Positions 44,086 to 54,505 of a stretch of 64,000 nt of DNA are shown one piece after another (the first letter of the stretch is position 1; each line of letters opens with the position of its first letter). The notes beneath the pieces are model-generated. The model saw only the letters and a list, made by a program, of their open reading frames with translations, made no database searches and was not told the origin of the DNA. The stretch is from the NCBI GenBank assembly GCA_029204225.1, contig CM055096.1, positions 1,759,908 to 1,823,907 of the forward strand. The letters run 5' to 3'. Position numbers and translations under genes: made by a program. The stretch comes from Diphasiastrum complanatum (lineage: Eukaryota; Streptophyta; Lycopodiopsida; Lycopodiales; Lycopodiaceae).

Positions 44086-44850
44086 GCCTTCCGAAGACCG
44101 AAATCCGTGGAGGAGAACATCAATGAATTTTTATTAAAATATCCCCACGAGTCATCAAGAGGCAGCTGATAGTTATCGTTCTCAGCCCAGAACATCAATG
44201 GAAAAGAACTGCAAGCCTTACCTGCCCTCCAACCACAATCGGAGTGGCGATAGCAGTTATTTGAGAGAGACCCTGCGGCCATCAAGGCTTACGTGATGAG
44301 TCTGCAACAGTTACGGGTGAACACGCATTTTCTGCCATGTCCAAGAAGATCCAAATGGGAATTCGGCATTCCTCTGGACCAGATCACACTCAACAATTTC
44401 AACTGGCCAATTATCAAATCCGAATATGGGTGGAAAACAAATGTAGACACCAGAAGGGCTCTCTCCGCATTCGTCAGCCACTACATCAATTTCCCCGATC
44501 CCACAGTCCGTGCGACAGCCACTTACGCCCGGGACTTGGAATATTTAATGGGCATTGAAACAAAATGGGATGATTTCCTTCCCTCCATATTCTTTGATCC
44601 AAATAAGACGCTCGCTTCCGACAAAGTCGAAGACTAGCTGCCAGTCGCTCGCGTATATTACCGAGCTGCATTCCTTGGTGATCCCTGGACGAAATGATTC
44701 CAAGCATGGGTGGATCAGGAATGGTTAATAGGAGTTCACAAGTCCATCCACACGCTAAAGGACTCAAAGAAACTGGACCATCTCAACTTCATGGAAGACG
44801 TTACGGGATATCTCATCCACCAGAGGCGGTCCAAGAGAACGTTCTACTAA
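44086..44850 (+). pseudogene. Gyp-1 3' ORF, conserved C-terminal domain
   Basis: Matches 3218-3988 along its whole length (AFRRPKSVEENINEF, KYPHESSRGS, LRVNTHFLPCP, FNWPIIKSEYGW, ATYARDLEYLMGI, KWDDFLPSIFFD, VYYRAAFLGDPWT, LNFMEDVTGYLIHQRR). Stops occur near 44167, 44250, 44635 and 44695. The end (KRTFY then TAA) is 48 bp before the 3' LTR. No family is recognised, but survival of the same block in three copies, at similar lengths, suggests it was a functional part of the live element. Confidence 0.75.
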
Positions 44851-44896
44851 ACCAGCAGAGTGCCGAGGGACCAGCACTATTTCAGGTCGTGGGTCC

Positions 44897-45694
44897 TGTT
44901 GGGGGTATCCCCAATAAGGTATAAATAAATAAAATCCTCCAATAAAATGTGTTGCGAGGGCATGGCATCCTGCGTGTATAAGCCCATGGCCCAATGAGCA
45001 TGCAATGGAAGTTGTAAATAAAATAAACTTGACTTGGGGCCCAATGTCATTTTTGAACTTAGAGATCACTTTTTAGAGTTGGGTCCAAATTGGGACTCAC
45101 ATGAATCTTATGATTTCTAATGTACTTTTTGTGGACCCTTGGATCAAGTTGGGTCCAAGATAAATGGTTAGGATCATTGTAAATATTAGCCAATAAGATT
45201 GAGGGGCAAGGGCCTTCCCCATTTTATAAAAAGGCACCATTTGTACACTATTTCCATGCTTAATGAGAAGGAGGAAACTCTACCATTTTTGGAAGAGAAG
45301 CATCCTCATTTGCTATTCACTACTTGCTAATGCTATTGATTGTGTTTTCCATTGCTTTCTATTTCCATGTTCATTGTTTGCCATAGTGAATGCTTTTCCA
45401 TTAGCAAGCATAAGGAGCATTTGAGCTAACCTCCACCCTCACTCTCTATCTCTCTCTCTTTCCCCCTTCTCTTCTCAACCTCTTCTTTTCTATCTCTTCC
45501 CTTCACCCAACTATGATGAATGTTAGTGTAGAGGAGTAGAGTTAAAGAGGAGTAGCATAGTGGTGAGTAGAGTTAAGGGAGAAAGTAAGAATTTAACTAA
45601 AAGTAGCATCTATGCATAGTTAGGCACCTATCCAGTGATCTAACCTTTGTTGACAAGCAGAAGGGCTATACTACGAGAGATCTTCGACCCCACA
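44897..45694 (+). repeat. Gyp-1 3' LTR (798 bp)
   Basis: TGTTGGGGGTATCCCCAAT ... GAGATCTTCGACCCCACA. CCAAT-type element near 45190 and TATAAAAA at 45225-45232. The bases just upstream (GGTCGTGGGTCC) are only weakly purine-rich, so no convincing polypurine tract is seen. Confidence 0.93.
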
Positions 45695-45699
45695 AACAC
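45695..45699 (+). repeat. Gyp-1 target-site duplication, right copy (AACAC)
   Basis: Repeats 32525-32529 and is followed by CAATGGTGAAAC, the continuation of the Gyp-A LTR. Confidence 0.96.
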
Positions 45700-46075
45700 C
45701 AATGGTGAAACAATTTGGTCAAGGTCTCTGATTATAAAGGTTATTTTATCTTCCAGGATCTTAGGATAATAGTAAGCAATCAGGTCAGACAAAAACTAGC
45801 AAATAGATTCATCAAACAAAATTGAGTTGGCTAATAATTCCTCTTAATCGCACACAGAATATTAGTTCTTATCACAGGAAGCAAATAGAATAGAGCATCA
45901 AACAAGTTCGTTATCTGAATACATAGCTCATTTAGAATTGAAAGAAGTTATGGTTTATGTTACACTTAACAACTTCAGCTAATTCCCTACACACATTAGT
46001 TAGAATTGTCGCTCTCTGGTGATGCCTGAAAATCCAAGTTAGAGAACTGAAATTCCGTAAGAAATGAAAAGTATG
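45700..46075 (-). repeat. Gyp-A 5' LTR remnant, part 2
   Basis: CAATGGTGAAACAATTTGG ... AAATGAAAAGTATG matches 16390-16605 of the 3' LTR plus ~150 bp that the 3' LTR lacks but Gyp-B (54780-54960) has. It stops abruptly at about 46075 where Copia-derived sequence begins; the rest of this LTR is gone. Confidence 0.83.
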
Positions 46076-48283
46076 GTCCAATAGGAGATTGGATCTGATT
46101 TCTTTAGTGATTTGATTCAAAGATTGTGTGCTTTTGTCTTAGTGATCAAAGCAAAGTTTCCAAGTGACTAGTCATTACTGTGAAGATTGATTCTTAGGTT
46201 TGTGAGCTAGATCTTTTGTAGATCCTTCTAGATTGTTGAAGATGTTCAAATCTAGTCTCTTGAAAGTCACAAATTACATTTGTGGAATCATATCACAGGT
46301 TTTTATTCACATGGCATCAATAGGTGCATCCTATTGAAGGAAAGAGAGGATCCTGAGTGCAACCTTTGTGGCAAGGGAGGATATTTATTCTCAAAATGCT
46401 ACAAAAAGAAGACCAGTCCATCCAAGGAAAACTAAAGCAAGGGGGCCGAGGTGAAGGATGGAGCTTCAAGTTCAAATGCAAATACAAGAAGGAAAGCTCC
46501 AAAGAAAGGTGTTTCCTTTGTGGAAAGGTGAATGAGGCTTGGAGTCTCACAAGGACTTGCAAGATTTGTCTTCAAGAGTCCATCACAACACATGTCAAAT
46601 CTTTTGAAAATTTTCATTTGGAAGTGCATTGTTTGGTTCAAGATGCAAAGATAGATGTCACTTTCATGAAAGTAACTTGGATTTATTTTATGTCCTTGGA
46701 AAGTATTTTGCTTGGAACTTTGGACAAGTTCAAACTTATTGTTATTATCCAAGAATAATCAATCAAGAATAAGGAGCAATCACAAAATGAAAATAGTTTC
46801 ATTTATGCTCTCATGTCAACTTATGAAGAACCATTTTTCTTTGAAAAGATTTTTGTATCTCAAAGGTGGATTAAGGCAATACTAGTTGAGTGTGATGCCT
46901 TAAAAGATAGCAAAATGTGTTTTCCTTGTAAGCTCACATTAGTTATGAAGTCAAGGAAATGGAAATATCTTCATAATGTAGGATCTTTTGGTTTCAATAA
47001 GATCATGAATGATGTGTTCATTCATAAAGATGAAAATTGTTAGTTTTCAATCTTAAAGGCAAGTTGTAAAGAATAAGTGAAGCATCCAAAGTGGACACTT
47101 ATATCCATAAGCAAGTAGTTAGCCTTATTGAGATGGAAATACCTTTTGATTTCAATATTGAAAAAATCATGCCAAGTTGTGGTGATTTTTGGACTTATCT
47201 TTCTAGCATAAGTAATCTTGATAATCATAGGAAGTGCATATTCAATGTCATACTTGTTGTGATCATTATGAGACATGGAGGTCTCGGATTTTCATCAAGA
47301 AGGAGCATCATGAAGAGGATCTTAAGGAGTCATCTCAAGGTTCAAATGTGCCAAGGATTGAGGAGGAGAATCCTTCTCAAGGTTCAAGTGTGCCAAGGAT
47401 TGAGGAGGAGAGACCTTCTCAAGTTGAGATTCCAAAAAGAAACTCAAGAAACATGGTTGAGCCCATGTGGCTCACATTTCAAGGGAAAGATGAGCATATC
47501 TCATGTGGTATACATCTCATACTTACTTCTCTTATTTCATTTGATGAATCAATTTATCATTGCATCTCAAAATTGGAGTAAAGACATACTAGTTGAGTAT
47601 GAAGTCTCTCTTGAGAACAAAGATGATGTTCTTAAAAGGTTGAAATTGATTTTAAATCGATTAGAAAGCAAATGGTTATTTCATCAAATGTATGCTCTTG
47701 AGTCATGTAAGAGCAAAAGTGATTTGTTCACACATAGTTTGAAAATTTATATTGAGGCAAATTGTAAACTTTTTATGAGAGTAATTGAATCATCTTCTAA
47801 AGACACTTATCTCCATAATGAAGTATTTAGCCTCATTGGATCTGAGATTAGCATGGTAAACAAGCATGAAGATATGATGCAAACACTTTGTTATTATAGC
47901 ATGCATAGTCTTGCCAATTTGGATAAGTCTAATTCTCTAGATCATGGTAACATGATGTTAGATCTTTGTGATCCTAATAAGTCAAGAAGAAATCTTTATT
48001 CTCTCATGGAGGATCATGCACATGAAGAAGGAGCAAGCCTCAAAGTCAAGCATCTACATGAAATTTGGAAGGAATCAATTTCGAAGATGCTAGGATGGTG
48101 AAAGCTCTCAAGCTCATCAAAGATGTCAACATCAAAGAAGCACTATCACAGATACGGTGATTTTGGATCAACATCAAGCTCATTGGCTGATTGTCGCACC
48201 TTTTGAACCAGCAAAGACCGATTCAGCCCATGGAGTCAAGTTCAAGATCATTATGTTTTCCATCAAGCTCAATTTTTGAGGAG
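46076..48283 (+). pseudogene. Degenerate Copia-derived element lacking integrase and RT
   Basis: After a leader-like 240 bp, a Gag-like start (ATGGCATCAATAGGTGCATC) and a damaged knuckle (CNLCGKGGYLFSKC, His to Tyr) appear. Copia linker/pre-RT pieces then occur twice: STYEEPFFF...QRWIKAILVECDAL at 46813 and EPMWLTFQGKD...ISFDES...SKDILVEYEV at 47450-47610. No integrase, RT or RNase H is found. Instead a Leu/Lys/Ser-rich ORF runs to 48101, with an internal repeat (VDTYIHKQVVSLIEMEI at 47090 and KDTYLHNEVFSLIGSEI at 47800). A purine tract (TTTTGAGGAG) and an LTR start follow. It looks like a decayed non-autonomous element, comparable in plan to Copia-3 though I see no clear sequence identity in the non-Gag part. 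Confidence 0.6.
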
Positions 48284-48530
48284 TGTGAAAAATGCAAAAA
48301 TAAGCTTGGTAGAGGCCAAAAATCTTGTATATAGATAAACACACATGTGTGGAGCCTGTTCCCACGTGTGAAACTAGTGTACTTGTCATGTACCATAATC
48401 ATATATGTTGTACATATGATTTAATTCAAGTTCTAGTGGGCAAAATGGCCAAAACCTAGTTTTCTAGATATATGACACATGGCATCAATCTATTGATTGC
48501 ATGAGCCAAATATTCTGGTTAGGTGTCACA
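48284..48530 (+). repeat. LTR fragment, family shared with 56910-57338
   Basis: Starts TGTGAAAAATGCAAAAATA and has TTCCCACGTGTGAA at 48359-48372, with CACGTG at offset 80-85. Similarity to the copy at 56910 ends near 48530 (GGTGTCACA), so the 3' part is missing. Confidence 0.8.
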
Positions 48531-48535
48531 ATGAC

Positions 48536-50357
48536 TAAGCTTGATATGGAATAATGCTTAACGTCTCAGGTTGGTCTTCAACAGTTTGTACCTTCGCAGC
48601 CTCCTTGGATTCGGTCTGTGTCTCCTGATCCTTCTAGACTTGCCTGTAGATGGTATCTATTTGGATGGCCTTTTCTGACATAACCTGAGCTAGCTCATCT
48701 GTCTGCATCTCCTCTGGTTCTTCCACGTCAAAAATTTGCATTTGGCCCGATTGAAATTTGGCCTCTTCCAACTCTTCCTTCAATTTTTCATAAGCCATCA
48801 TCTGCGGTTGCAGATATTGTAGCTGGAAAGTTTGGATCATCTTCTCCTGAATTCCCTTCCATGCTACTGGATCAATTATGTACCTACCATGAGATACGCA
48901 GGCACCTAATGTGACTTCGGTGCTGATTCGCCATAGAACCGCCTCTTCGGCCTGTCTCTTGTATATTTGATTGTCTTTTTTTAACAATTCTGCAGAATTT
49001 TGCAATTGGGCAATTGAGTCCTAAGCATTGTCGAGTTCATTACTCAGCTCCGCATTACTATTCTGGAGAGTAGATCGAATACATTCTCCTCCTGCAAAGT
49101 AGCCTGCAGAGTCTAAACTTGTTGTTTAAGCGATATGTTTTCGCTTTCGAAGACATTCGACTGCTCCTGCATTTCTTCCGATACTTCGAGCGTAGCATCC
49201 TGCCTTCCTTTTGCTTCTTCAAGCTCTATGTCCTTCCTGCTCATCTCTGCTTGGGTCACTTCAAGTTTTTCATTTTTATAGAACAGCTCAGTCTTTGTTT
49301 CGTTCGGCTCTGTATCCCTCTGGATTAGGTCTGCTTGGACTCTTTTATACTTTGATCCAAGCTTCTTGGATACCTTCTCCAAGTTGGCAAGATGTTGAAT
49401 AGCTGCCCGCGTATCCAGCAGTAGTGTTCCAAAAATCTTTTGATATAATTCGACATCGAGAATTGGTGCCTCGACGTCACTTTCACTGTCCTGTTGGTCA
49501 TCAGAAAGCTGTTTTGCTTCTTGTGGTGCTGGCTCTTGTGGTATATCACCCTGATTCTGCTCCTGATCTGCAGTGTCCCCCGCTTCCTCTTTTGAATCCC
49601 TATTTCCTTCTGTACTAGACAATGGCGTATATTGGGATGATGACGAAGTCATTCTCACTGAGCTCCCTTGACTTGATGACGATGATGTGGTTGCTACGGT
49701 GGTTGCTTTTGATATCTGCATTTGGGATTCAGCCTCTATTGATGGGGCTAGCTCTAGCAGCACTGATGCAACCTCCTGCACTGTTAGCACACCAGCATGC
49801 ATACATAAAATATCCATCTGCAGGCCCAACTTGGAAAACTAATTAACTTTTACTAATTTACAGAATTGCTTGAAAGCAATCTGTCCAAAGGCAGTAGGCT
49901 CTCCATTTAAGGCTCTCAGCAGATATCCGATATTTGTATTTAAGATGGTGTACTCTTGCTCCGGTAAAAAGATAGAAGTAAGAGCAAATCAAACGAAACT
50001 TTTGAGATTGGGATCTCTACTGTAAGAGAGTTTATATCCCCATTTCTCACGATAAGCTTCTTCTTGAAAAACTCCGCTCTCTGCAGTAAAATCTGGTTTA
50101 GTAACTGGCATACTGCTGTCCATAGGCAATCCTAAGGCACGATAGTAAAATCCTTCTGTAATAACAAGCTCTTGATTGCGGACGGTAGTGGAAATATGTC
50201 CTTCTGTTTCACTCAAATTGCGGATCGGCTCATAACATAAATCAGTAAGAATTTTTGATGGGTTAAATTGAAGAAGACCTTCAATTTGCGCTCAAACAAC
50301 TAGTGGTTGTAATATTGGTATCATTGGCTTTGGGTGCGTTTTGAATACAATTGCCAT
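48536..50357 (-). pseudogene. Gyp-B 3' ORF (N-terminal domain, Ser-rich linker, coiled coil)
   Basis: It begins near 50357 (MAIVFKTHPKP). The N-terminal domain follows (EGLLQFNPSKILTDL, GYKLSYSRDPNLKSF, SIFLPEQEYTILNTN, GYLLRALNGEP), interrupted by stops near 50295, 49990 and 49840. ORF 49829-49113 carries LELAPSIEAESQ, a Ser-rich linker (TTSSSSSQGSSVRMTSSSSQ), an acidic Gln-rich stretch and a long coiled coil (about residues 125-238), continuing in 49005-48634 (LKKDNQIYKRQAEEAV, EKLKEELEEAKFQ). The order matches Gyp-A. The C-terminal domain and 3' LTR are missing because the element is cut off at about 48536. Not Gag or Pol; function unknown. Confidence 0.75.
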
Positions 50358-50894
50358 GGTGCTTGCAATTGTAAACGAGCGATGGCAGAAAAGAGCTTGA
50401 TCGCAACAATTCAAAAATCGGAGAGCAAGAGTGATGGAAAGTGGTAGCGACAACAACTGAAGTGTTTGAGGTTTTAGGCGTATTGATGGTATTTCGGCGG
50501 ATTAGACTAATATTAAATGGAAGTGTGTCCTTCATTTTGAAGGTACATACTCAATAATAAAATGTCTAGTCCTAAAAACAAAAATAAATAAATAAATAAA
50601 CAAAATACACAAATGCTTCACTTAGTAAGTCAAAGCGAAAATTTTCATTTTCTTCATTAAAAATGTGAAAATTGCGAAGATGTCGGAAGGTAGAAAATCC
50701 CAAAAAAATGTGAAGGTATGTGTCGCAATTTTCGTATTTCTAAAAAAAAAGGTGAATTCACTCAATACACCATATTCCAATATAGTGTCGGGCTTTTCAC
50801 AAAATAATATAGAAATGTAGCGAAGGTGCCGTGTTTCGGCATTTTCGCAAAAATGTGCAAGCTGATTTTGGCATTTTTGCAACCTTCAATGAAC
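50358..50894 (-). other. Gyp-B spacer between integrase and 3' ORF
   Basis: About 540 bp of AT-rich DNA. The part 50560-50640 (AATAAATAAATAAACAAAATAC region) is shared with Gyp-A 31745-31850. No gene is recognised; the ORFs at 50281-50535 and 50622-50882 have no motif. Confidence 0.5.
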
Positions 50895-52420
50895 TCATAT
50901 GATGCACCGAAAATTAGTCATAATAGCGTTCACCCTTGAACCATTTACTCGAGTGTCAAGTAAATGTCCTTGGAGATCAGCTAACTGAAGTGATCCATTA
51001 TTAAAAACTTCTATGACTTTATATGGTCCCATCCATCTGGTATGTAATTTTCCAAGAAACAACATGTGTCTGTTATCATACAGAAGCACATAGTCTCTTC
51101 GTTTAATTTTTATTTTCATAATGGATTGGTCAAAAATTTCTTTTCTTTTATTCTGAACTCGTTCAGTCTCGATTAATGAAAGACGACAATCCTCTTCCAG
51201 TTGTGTCAAAGAAATCATCCCCTCCTGGAGACTATCGTGTTCATCCATTCGCTCTTCATTACTAATGCGAACGTCAGAACTTCGAATTCTATTGGTAGTA
51301 TGGGATGCATTCCATACACAAGATAGTATGGAGTCTGCCTAGTTGTAATCTTTTCAGCAGTGTTTCCGTTACTTAATTCAAAATTCTACATAAAATTCCA
51401 TTTGCCCGTTCTGTAAGGCCATTTGCTTTTGGATTATATGGAGTGGTTTGGCGATGTGTAATAGAAAAATATGACAACATGGCTTCAATGGTCTGATTAA
51501 GAAAATGGGTTCCCCTATCGCTAACGAGTTCTAAGGGACAACCATATCGCGTTATAATGTATTGGTATAAAAAGCTTGCTATAGTCTTAGCATTGTTCTT
51601 AATTGTGGCTTCGGCCTCTACCATCTTGGTAGCATAGTCCATGGCAACGAGTATGTAACGACGACGAGTTTTACGCGTGATCGGTTTGATAGGTCCTACA
51701 AAATCTATCCCCCACTTCTCAAAGGGTGCTAAGGGAATAATTGGAGTAAGCGGCCAATGTGTTGCGAAGCTGGGTTTCCCCATCCTCTGGCATGCATTAC
51801 ATTTTTTAATGAATAATTTAACATCTCTATAGATGGTAGGCCACCAATATTTAGCATTGAAAATCTTTTTTGTAGTGTTTTTATGAGCATAGTGACTCCC
51901 CGAATCTTCCTCATGTAATGCACTTATTACAGCGGTCGTCTCGGTTAGTTCTAAACATCAGCAAAAACTATCGTTAGCTCCTAATTTACACAATATTCTA
52001 TTTACAATCGTATAAGGTCCTATCTTAGAAAGAAAAACATTTTTTTGCTGTTATTTAAAATGTTCAGGATATATTTGGTCCTGTAAGAAGTTAAAAAGTC
52101 CAAATAAATTGATGTTTCCGATTGAATACGCATTATATGTTCATCTGGAAATTCATCGAAAATGGGTTCTAATTGATTTTTTGTTTGGAGGCGGGATATA
52201 TAGTCAGCATTTTGATGATCCTTGTCTCTTCTTAATTCTACTTCATAATTAAACTCGTCTAATAATTATACCCATCTAGCTATTCTACCCAAAAGATCAG
52301 GTTTATTGACTAAGTGTTTTAATGCATAGTGATCTACGTGAAAAACAAAAGGGTATCCTAAAAGATAATGTCTAAATTTCTTTACTGAATAAATCATCCC
52401 TAGTGCTTCTCACTACTTAT
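50895..52420 (-). pseudogene. Gyp-B RNase H and integrase
   Basis: From 52420 down: an RNase H remnant (KKFRHYLLGYPFVFHVDHYA, LKHLVNKPDLLGRIARWV, KDHQNADYISRL), integrase N-terminal zinc site (KNTTKKIFNAKYWWPTIYRDV, CNACQRMGKP), then the core ORF 51783-51373 with WGIDFVGPI, LVSDRGTHF and NPKANGLTERANG. The D, D and E residues of the core are all present. ORF 51248-50895 covers the C-terminal part (RDYVLLYDNRHMLF, GKLHTRWMGPYKVIEVFNNG, a GPY/F-type motif). Stops occur in RNase H and after the core. Protease and RT are missing: RNase H joins a Gag tail near 52420. Confidence 0.85.
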
Positions 52421-53279
52421 AACTAGATCTGAAAATGTCACTTTTTTAACTTGTCTAGTTTCTTCGTCTAAAAGCTTCTTAGCTTTTGAACCAATATCAA
52501 CATCATAATATTTTCCATTAGACTTATCAAGGTTTAATTCTTTATTACTAGGAATTTTTACTAATTGTTCTGCGACCTTCGCTTTTTCTGTCGTGTTTTT
52601 CGCGGTTTCGCAATTTTCTTCTTAGTTTTCTTCTTATCTTTAAGAGTTAAAGAAGCTTTACTACTTCTTGTAGTTACTTTATTTATCTTTTTCTCTAAAT
52701 CTGGCCATTGATGGTCTTGATCTAATAATTCAAACTCTACTTCTATCCTCTGAACTATCATGTCAGTGTTAGTCTTAGATGACCGAGGGTCATCTTCCCT
52801 AGGCGAGTTTACAAACCTTGGTTTAGATCGTGGCTGTTGTGGCTAAGGACATTCAGCAGTGACATGCCCTTCGCCTTTACAGTTAGCGCAGAGCGGCACA
52901 TATCCTGCTGATCTCCTGGGTTCAAGGCAATTAGGCGAATAGTGACCCGGGGCTCCGCAATTGTAGCGTGAACCCCTTACTCTGGTTGGTGGAGTGGAAT
53001 CTCGTGTTCGTCCCTTCGCAAAATAGTGTATTGTTGATCAGTACGATGTCTCGATATATTGGTTTTTTGGTTAGTAGGAGTTGCAGTATAAGGTACCTCC
53101 TCATGATTATTAATCAGATAGAGGAATAGTTTCTCTTCTAAATAGTTAGTTTGTAAATTAGGACAGTTGGTTTTAGAATGGCCTTCCTTCCCACAAGCGA
53201 TACACCAAACATTGGCATTAGGCTTCACTTTCTTTCGCTTGGCTTTAACATCAGATATTTGAACTTTTAAGTCATTCAT
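52421..53279 (-). pseudogene. Gyp-B Gag nucleocapsid (three zinc knuckles)
   Basis: ORF 53279-52977 has CIACGKEGHSKTNC. The following frame has CNCGAPGHYSPNC-like and CANCKGEGHVTAEC knuckles (52980-52850), then PREDDPRSSKTNTDM and a Lys/Arg-rich tail in ORF 52761-52561 (KKTKKKIAKPRKTRQKKRR). A further piece, YDVDIGSKAKKLLDEETRQV (about 52440-52520), ends at the protease/RT deletion. These knuckles bind RNA in the particle; the tail is strongly basic. Confidence 0.8.
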
Positions 53280-53612
53280 TTATTTTGTTAACAACTCAAC
53301 ACTTTTACTTAATGGATCCATCTTTTCAGATTTTTCCATTCTTTTCTTTCTTTTTGAGTTCCTATTCTTGGAGTTCTTGTAAGAAGATTCTTCTTCTGAT
53401 GAAGAAGAATAAGACAAATACTCGAAAGATTCTTTCACATCCACTAAATCAGATTTTGATTCAGACTCAGTACATGTTTCAGATTCTTCTGTTCATTTAA
53501 ATTTGTGCTTTTTACTATTTTTTCTTTCAATTCTCCGTCTACGAGAAATTTGGGAAGTTTCATAATTTTTGGCAGAGGCGATGACATCTTCCAAGGAAGT
53601 CATCAAACCATG

Positions 53613-54418
53613 TCAACAATAAAGATCCATTTTCTTAGGCAAGCCACACAAGAACCATTCATTTTGCATAGGAACTGGATACTGGGCTCCTAACTTTCCT
53701 ATTAAATTCTTAACCCTACGAGTGTATTTTCTAACTGATTCCTTTGGCTTTTTCTCAACAGAGTTAAGTCGAGCCAACAATCTAGTGGAATATCCTATCT
53801 CCCTAAAGTGTTTAAGGAATGCTGCTTTTAAAACGTTCCAAGTATTAATTGTTTCTAGTAATAATTGACTGTACCAAATCCTAGCCTGCTTCCGCAGAAG
53901 ACTTGGCAAAATTCTAACTTTGTCCTCGTCCGTCTGCTCTTTGTTTGCTATGGTAATGGATTCAAACTGCGACAAATAACTATCCGCATCTTCAGATGAT
54001 GATCCCTTAAAGAAATTATATCTGATTTTTGTAGATGTGGGTGGCGCTGATTAGCCATATTAACAGATGGTGGTGAACTAGATGAACTTGGAGGATCCGA
54101 ATCTAAACTACACTCAGACAATGGTTCTGAAGAAGAAGATTTTGATTCTGAACTTGGTTCGAAAATAGAATCAGACAAATCTAATTCAAATGAATTTGTA
54201 GAACTTGGTGTTTCAACGAATCTTTCCTCAAATGAATCTACAAATGTTGTAGTAGCGTTTAGAAGATCATTAAATGCTTCAGGTGTTAATCTTGCTCTAA
54301 CTGGTGAGTTTTGCAAATTCTGCAGATACAAATCTCTAGACTTCCTATATGCTTCTAATCGTTGTGCATGCTCTAAACATTTCTGTTCAATAATTGCTTG
54401 AGAGTATGTTCTTGGCAT
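53613..54418 (-). pseudogene. Gyp-B Gag, capsid region
   Basis: ORF 54418-53948 starts MPRTYSQAIIEQ, with a long Ser/Glu-rich stretch (residues 60-125). After a frame change near 54020 the Gypsy Gag core lies in ORF 53975-53613: DKVRILPSLLRKQARIWYSQ, WNVLKAAFLKHF, VRKYTRRVKNLIGKL and EWFLCGLPKKM. This is the conserved capsid pattern of Ty3/Gypsy Gag. About 330 bp of decayed Gag (53280-53612) separate it from the knuckles. Confidence 0.85.
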
Positions 54419-54483
54419 GCATTACATGAGAAAGATTCGTAGATGTAATACACTTAAAAATATTGCAATAGGTGAAATTCATT

Positions 54484-54501
54484 TCCCCGGCAACGACGCC
54501 A
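54484..54501 (-). other. Gyp-B primer-binding site (tRNA-Asp type)
   Basis: The minus strand reads TGGCGTCGTTGCCGGGGA four bases after the LTR end (CCACCACATTAT...). It differs at one position from TGGCGCCGTTGCCGGGGA, the tRNA-Asp-complementary site common in plant Gypsy elements; the change is a C to T in a CpG. Confidence 0.85.
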
Positions 54502-54505
54502 ATAA

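Larger units (their letters stand above)
32530..45694 (+). mobile_element. Gyp-1: Ty3/Gypsy element with large 3' ORF, 13.2 kb
   Basis: LTRs at 32530-33310 (3' end deleted) and 44897-45694, a long leader, gag, protease, RT, RNase H and integrase in Gypsy order, then a separate ORF region (41730-44850) before the 3' LTR. Target duplication AACAC. Stops and frameshifts occur throughout, the LTRs have diverged visibly, and the integrase Glu is replaced. The element is long dead. Two relatives are at 3218-4886 and 57339-64000. Order RT-RNase H-integrase and an extra 3' ORF fit the plant non-chromovirus (Tat/Athila-type) branch; assignment within it needs a tree. Confidence 0.93.

Noticed and set aside
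41730-44850. Gyp-1 3' ORF as an envelope gene
   Set aside because: It is in the position of env-like ORFs, but no signal peptide, fusion segment or membrane anchor was visible. I keep it as an ORF of unknown function.
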